Assembly: GCA_020430445.1 (NCBI GenBank) | Contig: JAGQJZ010000001.1 | Location: forward strand, 1-64,000 | Source of the DNA: Nitrospina sp. | GTDB taxonomy: Bacteria; Nitrospinota; Nitrospinia; Nitrospinales; Nitrospinaceae | Reading direction: 5' to 3' | Length of the DNA stretch: 64,000 nucleotides | Part shown: positions 1-9,842 of the stretch, in pieces | Position numbering within the stretch: the stretch's first letter is position 1 | How the letters are laid out: every line of letters starts with the position of its first letter | Program-made: the position numbers and the translations under genes | The notes under the pieces: generated by a model | Told to the model about the DNA's origin: nothing | Databases searched by the model: none | What the model saw: only the letters and a program-made list of their open reading frames with translations

Positions 1-169
1 GTTGAAATCCTATCCCCTGCTCAAACAGATGGCGGCCGTTTTTTAACCCAGGGGCATCTCTAGAAATTGGTATCGGGTCACGAACGGACCGTGGTGTTTA
101 AAGTCCGCGAGCCGACGGGAAATACAATCTCAAACTGCATGGATATCCCCCAATCACTGGAATCAAATC

Positions 170-553
170 ATGAGCAAACAAGGCATTCACACGGATGACG
201 CTCCGGCGGCCATCGGCCCCTACCAGCAGGCCATCCGCATCGGCGACTTCGTCTACACCTCGGGGCAAATCGCCCTGGACCCGAAAACCGGGGAGATGCG
301 CAACGGAGAAATCGAAGAGGAAACCGAACGCACCCTGAACAATATTCAGGCCATTCTCAAAGCGGCGGACCTGACGATGGAACACACCGTCAAAGCCACT
401 GTTTATCTGGCGGACATGGCGGACTTCGCCCGCATGAACGCCGTCTACGAGCGGTATTTCGCCACCTCCAAACCCGCCCGCGCCTGCGTTCAGGTCGCGG
501 CCCTGCCGAAGGGGGCGAGAGTCGAAATCGACGTCATCGCCCACACAGGCTGA
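170..553 (+). CDS. ridA: RidA family reactive-intermediate (enamine/imine) deaminase
   Basis: The 127-aa product has the full length and pattern of the YjgF/YER057c/UK114 (RidA) family, including the start-proximal AAIGPYQQAI, the YTSGQIALDP segment and the C-terminal signature RACVQVAALPKGARVEID, which carries the conserved Arg that binds the substrate carboxylate. Family members hydrolyse reactive 2-aminoacrylate/imine intermediates released by PLP enzymes, acting as cytosolic trimers. It ends 7 bp before a small cytochrome gene on the same strand, so the two may be cotranscribed. No strong Shine-Dalgarno is visible before the ATG. Confidence 0.93.
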   Translation: MSKQGIHTDDAPAAIGPYQQAIRIGDFVYTSGQIALDPKTGEMRNGEIEEETERTLNNIQAILKAADLTMEHTVKATVYLADMADFARMNAVYERYFATSKPARACVQVAALPKGARVEIDVIAHTG

Positions 554-560
554 TCCTTCC

Positions 561-839
561 ATGGCGAAAAGAAGACGTAAAAAAGAAAACCCGCTAGCGG
601 GGCAGATCAACTTCTACAAGGCCATGGCGGCACTGGGACTCATCATCGCCGGTTTCTTTGTGTACAAGTTTCTCGAATCCGCGCCGGATTTGCCGGCACG
701 GCCGTTTCATATCGTCACCGACACGGCGGGTCAGTGCATGGAGTGCCACCTCGGGCAAAACAAGGCCACGCCCATCATGCCGCACCGCCCCATGGAGGAC
801 TGCACCTTCTGCCACACGCCCGAGGAGAAAAAAGAATAG
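561..839 (+). CDS. Small membrane-anchored diheme c-type cytochrome
   Basis: The 92-aa protein starts with a Lys/Arg-rich cytoplasmic stretch, followed by a single hydrophobic anchor at about residues 20-38 and then a periplasmic tail with two haem c motifs, CMECH (Cys59-His63) and CTFCH (Cys81-His85). His74 (in MPH) is a candidate distal ligand. The layout resembles a minimal NapC/NrfH-like electron-transfer subunit, but the protein is too short for those families and the partner is not visible here. It follows ridA by 7 bp. The haem motifs are seen directly; the role in a respiratory chain is inferred. Confidence 0.82.
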   Translation: MAKRRRKKENPLAGQINFYKAMAALGLIIAGFFVYKFLESAPDLPARPFHIVTDTAGQCMECHLGQNKATPIMPHRPMEDCTFCHTPEEKKE

Positions 840-944
840 CGCGCTCTCCGCGCGGCGAACCTTGATCACGGGACCTTTGGATCACCGGAAAATACGAAAG
901 GCGAGTTGCTTCGCCAGTGCGAGGTCTTCACACAAGGAGAAAAC

Positions 945-1385
945 ATGGAACAACGGCTGAGCCTCATCACCCTTGGCGTGTCCGACCTCAAGCAGTCGCG
1001 GCAGTTTTACGACCGGCTGGGATGGCAGGTGGCCTCGGAAGAACAGGCTGAAGAGATCATCGCCTACAACCTTCAAAGCATGTGCCTGGCGCTGTATCCG
1101 CTGGACAAGCTGATGGAGGATACAACGGTCCGCGCAGGACGCGACGGCTATTCCCCCATGACCCTGGCTTACAACGTGAATTCCGAGGCGGAAGTCGACG
1201 CCATGCTGGAAGAAGCGCGGAAGGCGGGCGGCGAGATCGTCAAACCCGCTCAAAAGGTTTTCTGGGGAGGCTATTCGGGATACTTTGCCGATCCCGACAA
1301 GTACCTTTGGGAAGTGGCGTTCAATCCCTTCTCACCCCTCGGCCCCAACGGAGCGTTCCAATGGGGTGGAGTTGAATCCGAATAA
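945..1385 (+). CDS. VOC superfamily (glyoxalase/bleomycin-resistance fold) protein
   Basis: The 146-aa protein begins MEQRLSLITLGVSDL and contains the paired beta-alpha-beta-beta-beta pattern of VOC proteins: SRQFYDRLGW near the N-terminus, and GGYSGYFADPDKYLWEVAFNP at the end, where a metal-ligand Glu is usually found. The start at 945 was chosen because AAGGAG lies 5 bp upstream; an in-frame start at 906 has no such site. VOC proteins include lyases, dioxygenases and resistance proteins, and the substrate cannot be told from sequence. Confidence 0.88.
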   Translation: MEQRLSLITLGVSDLKQSRQFYDRLGWQVASEEQAEEIIAYNLQSMCLALYPLDKLMEDTTVRAGRDGYSPMTLAYNVNSEAEVDAMLEEARKAGGEIVKPAQKVFWGGYSGYFADPDKYLWEVAFNPFSPLGPNGAFQWGGVESE

Positions 1386-1391
1386 ATCGAC

Positions 1392-2777
1392 TCACGCGAA
1401 ATGGTCGCGGTCGGGTTTGCCGACGCAATAGACGTTGAATCCCATTGCATACAGCGCGTCGTGGTCGAGGTGGTTGCGTCCGTCGAAGAGGTAGGCGGGT
1501 TTTTCCATGCTTTCGAAAATCCTGCGGTAATCCAGGTCGCGGTAACAATCCCATTCCGTCAGCAGGGCGATGGCGTGCGCTCCCTCCGCCGCCTTGTAGG
1601 GATCCTGCTCAAATCCCGCCCCATCCAGCCCCTTTAAATCCTCGCGGGCGTTTTCCAGTGCATGCGGATCGTTGACGGTCAGCCGTGCCTTTTCTTCCAG
1701 CAGGCGTTTACAGATATAAATAGAAGGCGCGTCCCGCGTGTCCCCAGTGTTGGGTTTGAACGCGAAGCCGAACACGGCGATCTTTTTATCCACCAGCGTG
1801 TCGAACATGGCGTGCAGGATGCGCCGGACGAAGCGTTCCATCTGATAGTCGTTGAGCTGGATCACATAGTTCCAGAACCCGGCGATCTCCGCCAATCCAT
1901 AATGCTCGCACAGGTAGACGAGGCTCAGGATATCCTTGCGGAAGCACGACCCACCGAACCCCACCCCGGCACGCAGAAATTTGGAACCGATGCGTGAGTC
2001 GCGCCCCACCGCATCCGCCACCTGGGTCACGTCCGCCCCGGTGCTTTCGCACACGGCGCTGATGGTATTGATCGAGGTGATGCGCTGGGCCAGAAATGCG
2101 TTGGCCACCAGCTTGGACAACTCACTACTCCACAGGTTGGTGGTGATGATTTTCTCCGGCGCCACCCACCGGTTGTAAATCGCCAGGAGTTCGTCGCGCG
2201 CCCTGAGCCCCTCGGGCGTGTCCATGCTGCCGATCAGGACGCGGTCGGGATTTTCCATGTCCTGGATCGCCGTGCCCTCGGCCATGAATTCGGGATTCGA
2301 CAGAATCTCGAAGCGGACTCCATTGGGATTGGTCGACAGGATTTTTTCCAGCGTTTCGGCCGCGCGGACGGGGATGGTGCTTTTTTCGATCACAATCGTG
2401 TCGGACGAAGCGTGCTCCCGTATGCGTCGGGCCGTCTGCTCCATGAACTGGAGGTCGACCGCGCGGCCCATGCCCTCGCCGAAAGTCTTCGTCGGCGTGT
2501 TGACCGTGACGAAGATCATGTCCGCTTCCGCGATGCCGCGGTCGATGTCGGTTGAGAAAAACAGGTTCTTGCCGCGCACGCGGTCGACGCGTTCCTTGAG
2601 CCCCGGTTCGAAAATGGGGAGGTGGTCCGAGTTCCACCTGCGGATTTTCTCCTCCGAGATGTCCACCACGGTGATTCTGTAATCCGGGCAGTGGTTGGCA
2701 ATCACCGTCATGGTGGGGCCTCCCACATAGCCGGCGCCGATACAGAGGATATTTTTTTTGAAAGTGGAATCGTTCAT
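1392..2777 (-). CDS. ugd: UDP-glucose 6-dehydrogenase, animal-type
   Basis: The 461-aa protein oxidises UDP-glucose to UDP-glucuronate with two NAD+. It shows the N-terminal Rossmann motif GAGYVGGPT, NTPTK, the EKSTIPVRAAE block, NPEFMAEGTA, and the active-site segment GFGGSCFRKD with catalytic Cys278. Length and wording (for example the WNS, NPDRVLIG, SSELSKL and DTGDTRDAPS blocks) match the eukaryotic/animal-type UGDH rather than the shorter bacterial type. It stands alone between a rightward VOC gene and a leftward cytochrome gene whose terminator lies just upstream. It likely supplies sugar-acid precursors for surface polysaccharides. Confidence 0.94.
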   Translation of the reverse strand: MNDSTFKKNILCIGAGYVGGPTMTVIANHCPDYRITVVDISEEKIRRWNSDHLPIFEPGLKERVDRVRGKNLFFSTDIDRGIAEADMIFVTVNTPTKTFGEGMGRAVDLQFMEQTARRIREHASSDTIVIEKSTIPVRAAETLEKILSTNPNGVRFEILSNPEFMAEGTAIQDMENPDRVLIGSMDTPEGLRARDELLAIYNRWVAPEKIITTNLWSSELSKLVANAFLAQRITSINTISAVCESTGADVTQVADAVGRDSRIGSKFLRAGVGFGGSCFRKDILSLVYLCEHYGLAEIAGFWNYVIQLNDYQMERFVRRILHAMFDTLVDKKIAVFGFAFKPNTGDTRDAPSIYICKRLLEEKARLTVNDPHALENAREDLKGLDGAGFEQDPYKAAEGAHAIALLTEWDCYRDLDYRRIFESMEKPAYLFDGRNHLDHDALYAMGFNVYCVGKPDRDHFA

Positions 2778-2802
2778 GACCGTCCGCTTCGTTATGCTAG
2801 CA

Positions 2803-2836
2803 CAAAAAAAAGGCCCGCCTCTGGAGGCGGGCCTTT
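2803..2836 (-). terminator. Rho-independent terminator downstream of the tetraheme cytochrome gene
   Basis: A 12-bp perfect inverted repeat (arms 2809-2820 and 2825-2836, core GGCCCGCCT/AGGCGGGCC) with a 4-nt loop is followed, on the minus strand, by a run of eight T. It sits 33 bp beyond the stop of the cytochrome gene and just before ugd, so it should separate the two transcripts. Confidence 0.92.
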
Positions 2837-2869
2837 AACTTATCGGTTTAACCCAAAATCGAGTTAACC

Positions 2870-3682
2870 CTATTCTTTATAAAGAGCGGATTTCTTTTTA
2901 GTGCTCCAGGGCTTGGTGCCCTTCTTGAACTTCAGCTTCCCTTTGTCACTCACCTCCCAGTCTTCAATGAGGAGAGCCTTTTCCTGGGAAACGGCGGTTT
3001 CCTGAGCGCGGTCCTTCACTTTTTCGAGCTTCTGGTCCGCGTTGTCTTCCGTGAAATACTTGTCGATCTGATGGACCGTTCCCTTGGTGCCTTCAAAGTC
3101 GAACTTTTCGTCCTTATGCGGGCTTTGCGGGTGCATGTGGCAGCGCGTGCACACATTGGCGTAGTCCCAACGCAGACCGTATTTTTCGGCATCCGCCTTT
3201 TTGAAGTCACCCTTGGTGTTCTTCATGACCACGCGGAACTGGGATCCCCCGGCGGCAGCGTGACACATTTCACAACCGACCTGCTCTTTATTGGGCTCAT
3301 CCGGATCGATTGCCGTGCTGGTGTCCTTACCCTTCTTGCTTTTGCTGCCGGCGGGCTTGAAACCGCCGCTCTGCTTGTAGCCCGTGGTGTGACAGCGCAG
3401 ACAGGTCGGGTCGGTGGTGTAATCCTTTTCAGGATCAAGCCCGGCAGCTTTTTTAGCATCGGCTTTTTCACCGGCCTTGAGGCTGATGAACGATTTTCCA
3501 TGGGGCGTATTTTTCCAGGCCTGATAGTATGGATCGTGGCAACTGCCGTTACATTTCACAGAGCCCACGTATTTCGGTTTTTTTGGAATTTTCTTTTTCT
3601 TGGCGTGGGCATCCGGCGTTGCCGTGACCACCAGCGCCAAGGCAACGAGCATCAAGCTTATACAGTTCAATAGGTTACGCAT
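2870..3682 (-). CDS. Tetraheme cytochrome c554-type protein, periplasmic
   Basis: The 270-aa product has a Sec signal peptide ending near ATPDAHA, a Lys-rich start to the mature chain, and four haem c sites: CNGSCH (an atypical CX3CH spacing), CLRCH, CEMCH and CTRCH. The opening YVGSVKC...CHDPYYQAWKNTPHG is typical of the cytochrome c554 / multihaem family that shuttles electrons in the periplasm. The ATG at 3682 was preferred over one 21 bp upstream because AGGGG lies at good spacing before it. It has its own promoter-like region and terminator. Role in nitrogen or other respiratory electron flow is an inference. Confidence 0.85.
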   Translation of the reverse strand: MRNLLNCISLMLVALALVVTATPDAHAKKKKIPKKPKYVGSVKCNGSCHDPYYQAWKNTPHGKSFISLKAGEKADAKKAAGLDPEKDYTTDPTCLRCHTTGYKQSGGFKPAGSKSKKGKDTSTAIDPDEPNKEQVGCEMCHAAAGGSQFRVVMKNTKGDFKKADAEKYGLRWDYANVCTRCHMHPQSPHKDEKFDFEGTKGTVHQIDKYFTEDNADQKLEKVKDRAQETAVSQEKALLIEDWEVSDKGKLKFKKGTKPWSTKKKSALYKE

Positions 3683-4040
3683 TTTATACCCCTGGATTCG
3701 CATTACTGGTTGAATTGAAACCGCATTCTATATTTTACAGAAGCATATAATAATTTTACCTGTGAGGTCAACTTCAATTTAATTGTCTAAGCTTTTGTAA
3801 ATACTGTATAAATAAAAGAATACGGCGTTTTTCTCCCGTTTTTAACAAGCCTCCTTGTGGCAGTAACATACAACCTGAATTTTAACCAAGCCATTAATTT
3901 TTCTTAAGAAAACTTCGAGGTCTTGAGTTTAACAACCCTCAGGCTTTCAAAGCCCGGATCCTTCACGGCCCATTGCATTTTCCAAAGCCGCTCTTAACCC
4001 AATCAACCGGTCATCTCAAAAGACCGTCCGCTTCATTCCC
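3683..4040. other. Gene-free divergent AT-rich region between the cytochrome gene and queA
   Basis: About 360 bp without a credible coding sequence. It holds the leftward cytochrome promoter and must also hold the start signals for rightward queA. The left two-thirds is AT-rich (several TATAA-like words around 3745-3820). No strong hairpin or known riboswitch is evident. Confidence 0.6.
3744..3771 (-). promoter_or_regulatory. Candidate sigma70 promoter for the tetraheme cytochrome gene
   Basis: On the minus strand TTGACC (3766-3771) and TATATG (3744-3749) are separated by 16 bp, about 60 bp upstream of the chosen start at 3682. The surrounding sequence is strongly AT-rich compared with neighbouring genes. 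This is a consensus match only. Confidence 0.5.
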
Positions 4041-5087
4041 ATGCATTTATCCGATTTCGATTTCAACCTCCCAGAAGAACTGATCGCCCAGACACCGCTC
4101 GAAAAGCGGGAGGACTCCAGACTCATGGTGGTCGACCGGGCGGCGCACTCCATAACGCACCGCCGGTTCGTGGACATCCTCGATTATTTCGCCCATCAAC
4201 CGTTACTGGTCCTGAACAACACCCAGGTGATGCCCGCCAGGCTGCTGGGACATTACAAGGGAACAGAAAAGCGGGTGGAACTGGTATTGGTGGAGGAAAC
4301 CACCAACGCCACCTGGCGCGCCCTGGTCAAGGGACTGGCCCGCATGAAACCGGGACAGGTCCTGGAATTTTCCGATGAGAAGAACCGGCTGCAGGCGGTA
4401 TTTCTAGGCCCTCATGAGGGCATGGGCACGTTCCGTCTGGAGTGTTCGGGGAATTTACATGCCACGCTGGAAGCTCTGGGTCTGCCTCCCCTCCCCCCCT
4501 ACATCAAACGTCCGGAGCGGAACCCTGCAACCGACCTGCTGGACCGGGAACGCTACCAGACGGTTTTTGCCTCCGTGCCCGGGGCCATCGCGGCGCCAAC
4601 CGCGGGACTCCACTTTTCAGCCGAATTGCTGGAGCGGGTCCAGGAAATGACCGACACGGCGTTTCTAACGCTGCATGTCGGAACGGGAACCTTCCAGCCC
4701 ATCCGCGTGGAGGAGGTGGAATCGCATGTCATGACGAAGGAATATTACCGTATTCCGGCTGAAACCTGGAACCGGGTGGTGGAGTCGAAGCGGGACGGCA
4801 GGAAGGTGCTCGCCGTTGGAACCACGTCAACGCGCGTTCTGGAGTCTGTTAATTTCGGGGAGATGTCCGGCAAGGCCGTGTCCGGATGGACCGACCGGTT
4901 TCTTTATCCGGGGCAAGCCTTCCTCAACGTGGACCAGCTTCTGACCAACTTTCATCTGCCCCGGTCCACCCTGTTTCTTCTGGTCTGTGCTTTTGCCGGA
5001 AAACCCCTGATGGACCAAGCCTACACGGAGGCTGTCGCCGAGGGGTACCGCTTCTTCAGTTATGGGGACGCTATGCTGATACTGTGA
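4041..5087 (+). CDS. queA: S-adenosylmethionine:tRNA ribosyltransferase-isomerase
   Basis: The 348-aa cytosolic enzyme transfers and isomerises the ribosyl moiety of SAM to 7-aminomethyl-7-deazaguanine in tRNA, giving epoxyqueuosine. It is full length for QueA and carries the family blocks DFDFNLPEELIAQTP, LLVLNNTQVMPARL, ERYQTVFA, GAIAAPTAGLHFS, LHVGTGTFQPI and TNFHLPRSTL. It is monocistronic here and converges with the HU gene 19 bp downstream, on the opposite strand. Confidence 0.97.
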   Translation: MHLSDFDFNLPEELIAQTPLEKREDSRLMVVDRAAHSITHRRFVDILDYFAHQPLLVLNNTQVMPARLLGHYKGTEKRVELVLVEETTNATWRALVKGLARMKPGQVLEFSDEKNRLQAVFLGPHEGMGTFRLECSGNLHATLEALGLPPLPPYIKRPERNPATDLLDRERYQTVFASVPGAIAAPTAGLHFSAELLERVQEMTDTAFLTLHVGTGTFQPIRVEEVESHVMTKEYYRIPAETWNRVVESKRDGRKVLAVGTTSTRVLESVNFGEMSGKAVSGWTDRFLYPGQAFLNVDQLLTNFHLPRSTLFLLVCAFAGKPLMDQAYTEAVAEGYRFFSYGDAMLIL

Positions 5088-5106
5088 CCGGCCCGAACGG
5101 GCGGGA

Positions 5107-5388
5107 TCATTCGTCTTCGTTTACAGCCTGCTTGAAATGCTTTCCGGATTTAAAACGGACCACCTTGCGCTCACAGATTTCCGCTTCCTCACCGGTTTTG
5201 GGATTGCGGCCCATCCGTTTAGACTTCTGCTTGACCTGAAACGTACCAAACCGACGCAGAATCACCGGCTCACCCGCCCCCAGGGATTCCTTGATCAGAC
5301 GAATGACCGTTTCGACGGCTTCTTCCGCCTTGGCGCGCGACAGGTGGGCTTCCTGTGAAACGTGGTTGATAATATCCTGCTTGGTCAT
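5107..5388 (-). CDS. HU/IHF family DNA-binding protein
   Basis: The 93-aa basic protein is full length for HU/IHF: an N-terminal helical dimerisation part (MTKQDIINHVSQEAHLSRAKAEEAVE), the turn LRRFGTFQVKQ, and the beta-arm GRNPKTGEE ahead of the C-terminal VVRFKSGKHFKQAV. The arm keeps the RNPKTG sequence whose Pro intercalates into and bends DNA. A strong AAGGAGG lies just before the ATG. Sequence alone does not separate HU from an IHF-alpha-like paralogue; the ERKVVRFKSGK end is compatible with both. Confidence 0.93.
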   Translation of the reverse strand: MTKQDIINHVSQEAHLSRAKAEEAVETVIRLIKESLGAGEPVILRRFGTFQVKQKSKRMGRNPKTGEEAEICERKVVRFKSGKHFKQAVNEDE

Positions 5389-5953
5389 GATCCCTCCTTA
5401 ATCAGCAACAGCTCGAATTAAAAATAAGGTCACCTCTTGTCAGAGGCTCTCTTAAACCGATCACAGCATTCCGGTCAGGATTTACCTTGCGACAGTGGCT
5501 CCGGGTTTCCGGATAAACCGGCACGCAACATTCCTGAGCCTTCCTCACACTCCACAAAAAAAAACCGCGCCAATAACCCCATATTATTCACTGGCCTCGG
5601 TGCCTGCGGTGCTTTTTTCTGTCCGGCAAATCTCCCGGTTTTCATTCTTAACGGATGACACTACTTTAACATTTATAGCAAAATTATCAATAGGTTATTG
5701 TAATCCAGAGAAAAATATTCCAGCCTCTCAGCGCCCTGCTCCCGACTCAGCGCGTCTTCCCACCTCTCGACAGCAGGAATCCCTTGCAAACAAAGCGTTT
5801 TCTCACAACCGCCCAACAGGCGCGCGCGCCGATTTTATCCCCAATCCTTAATTCATGCAGGAGAAGTTGGGGGTATACGGACTGAAACCGGTGTAAACCG
5901 GGAAGCGAGGCTTTATCTGGAGGTATAAAAAGGAAGTTCAGGAAGGAAAAAGC
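5389..5953. other. Gene-free 565-bp interval between ftsB and the HU/IHF gene
   Basis: No ORF here looks real: the candidates are short, overlapping and lack ribosome binding sites. The interval is unusually AT-rich around 5640-5715. A small inverted repeat (CCGGT-GTAA-ACCGG, 5888-5901) lies about 50 bp past the ftsB end on the minus strand but lacks a T-run, so it is not a clear terminator. An RNA gene cannot be excluded, but I recognise none. Confidence 0.5.
5415..5443 (-). promoter_or_regulatory. Candidate promoter for the HU/IHF gene
   Basis: On the minus strand CTGACA (5438-5443) and TAATTC (5415-5420) are 17 bp apart, ending about 27 bp upstream of the start codon. It is a consensus match without experimental support. 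Confidence 0.38.
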
Positions 5954-6280
5954 TCAGCGGTCGGGCTCTGCCGGTGGAACGATCTTGTAGACGAGTTCGC
6001 CGGATTTCACCAGATTGAGCTTTTGGCGGGCGATTTTCTCGACCTCGTAAGGCTCGGTCTTGAGGTGGTGGACTTCCTGACGGAGCCGGTCGTTTTCCCT
6101 GGCCAGAGCTGCATTGCTCTGAACCAGGGAGCTCAACTCCTGTTCAAACTCGTGGACCGTGACAAACCCGTCCTTGCTGAATACGGAAACGACGAGCATC
6201 ATCGCCGACAGGGACAACCCGAGAATGAGCGTCTTCTGCGACTTGGTCAGGCTTGCCAACAGTTTTTTAATCGTTTCCAT
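5954..6280 (-). CDS. ftsB: FtsB/DivIC-type septum formation initiator
   Basis: The 108-aa protein has the FtsB layout: a short cytoplasmic N-terminus, one membrane span (about residues 18-35, LILGLSLSAMMLVVSVF), then a periplasmic coiled coil (LVQSNAALARENDRLRQEVHHLK) and a YEVEKIARQKLNLVKSGE segment of the family. FtsB works with FtsL and FtsQ in the divisome. The ATG at 6280 was chosen; an upstream in-frame TTG adds only one codon. It begins 9 bp after the eno stop, and the eno-ftsB order is common in proteobacteria. Confidence 0.9.
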   Translation of the reverse strand: METIKKLLASLTKSQKTLILGLSLSAMMLVVSVFSKDGFVTVHEFEQELSSLVQSNAALARENDRLRQEVHHLKTEPYEVEKIARQKLNLVKSGELVYKIVPPAEPDR

Positions 6281-6289
6281 CAACGGAAC

Positions 6290-8881
<2,592 letters not shown>

Positions 8882-8885
<4 letters not shown>

Positions 8886-9739
8886 AGTTTTCCGAACAAT
8901 ACCTCCAGGTCACGCTTCAGTTTATCGGGAATGCGGGCGCGGTCGGTCACAATCGCCTGCGCCGCCGCCTGGCCGCACGAGCAGTTGAGTTCGTCCACCG
9001 CCTCCCCGGCGGTCTCCTTCACAATCGCCTGCGCCAGGGTCACGTTCTTGTGCATGATCTCCAACACCGCTTCCAGGGTCACCGCCTCTTCCTCTTCGTG
9101 CCAGCAGTCGTAATCGGTGGAGAGCGCCATGGTGACGTAGCACAAACCGGCTTCGCGCGCCAGCTTGGCCTCGGTCACGTTGGTCATGCCGATCACATCC
9201 ACGCCCCAGGAGCGGTACAGCAAGGACTCCGCCCGGGTCGAAAACTGCGGCCCTTCGATGCAGATATACGTCCCGCCGGTGTGCAGGGTGGCTCCTGTTT
9301 TTTTGGCCGCCGCGGCGACCTTGCCCTGCAGGTCCACGCAGACAGGTTCCGCGAACCCCACATGCCCCACGATACCGTCACTGAAAAAAGTGCTGATGCG
9401 CCGGTGCGTGCGGTCGATGAACTGGTCCGGCAACACGATGTGGCCCGGAACGATTTCCTCTTTCATGCTGCCCACGGCGCTGACGGAAAGGATGCGGGAC
9501 ACGCCGAGCTTTTTCATGGCGAAAATGTTGGCCCGGTAATTGATGTCCGACGGTGGAATGCGGTGCCCGACGCCGTGCCGGGGCAGAAACAACACTTCGC
9601 GGCCCATCAGCCGTCCGCGGATGAGTTTGTCCGATGGATTGCCGAAAGGGGTTTCCACGGCCACTTCTTCCAGGACTTCCAGCTCCTTCATGCTGTAAAG
9701 CCCGCTGCCTCCGATGACGCCCAATACCGGCGCGCTCAT
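8882..9739 (-). CDS. mtnP: S-methyl-5'-thioadenosine phosphorylase
   Basis: The 285-aa protein belongs to the PNP/MTAP family 2 and cleaves methylthioadenosine by phosphorolysis in methionine salvage. It has [11 protein letters not shown], the phosphate-binding [29 protein letters not shown], and the substrate-site segment [10 protein letters not shown] followed by [23 protein letters not shown] ribosome site precedes the ATG. The stop overlaps hemL by 4 bp. Specificity for methylthioadenosine over other purine nucleosides is likely but rests on family resemblance. Confidence 0.93.
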
Positions 9740-9842
9740 GCTGCCACCTCATTTCGACTGTCAGGGTTATTGAAAAAGATCATCAACTCGGGATGGATGC
9801 CCGGCCCCGGTCTCCCGGCGCCCGGAACGGAATACGGGGAAT

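Noticed and set aside
1-46. Possible tail of an upstream gene ending at TAA 44-46 on the plus strand
   Set aside because: Only 14 codons are visible, two frames are equally open at the window edge, and no family signal can be judged.
5575-5640. Possible small RNA or terminator around the GC-rich to T-run transition
   Set aside because: No stable stem precedes the T-run, and no match to SRP, 6S or tmRNA could be seen.
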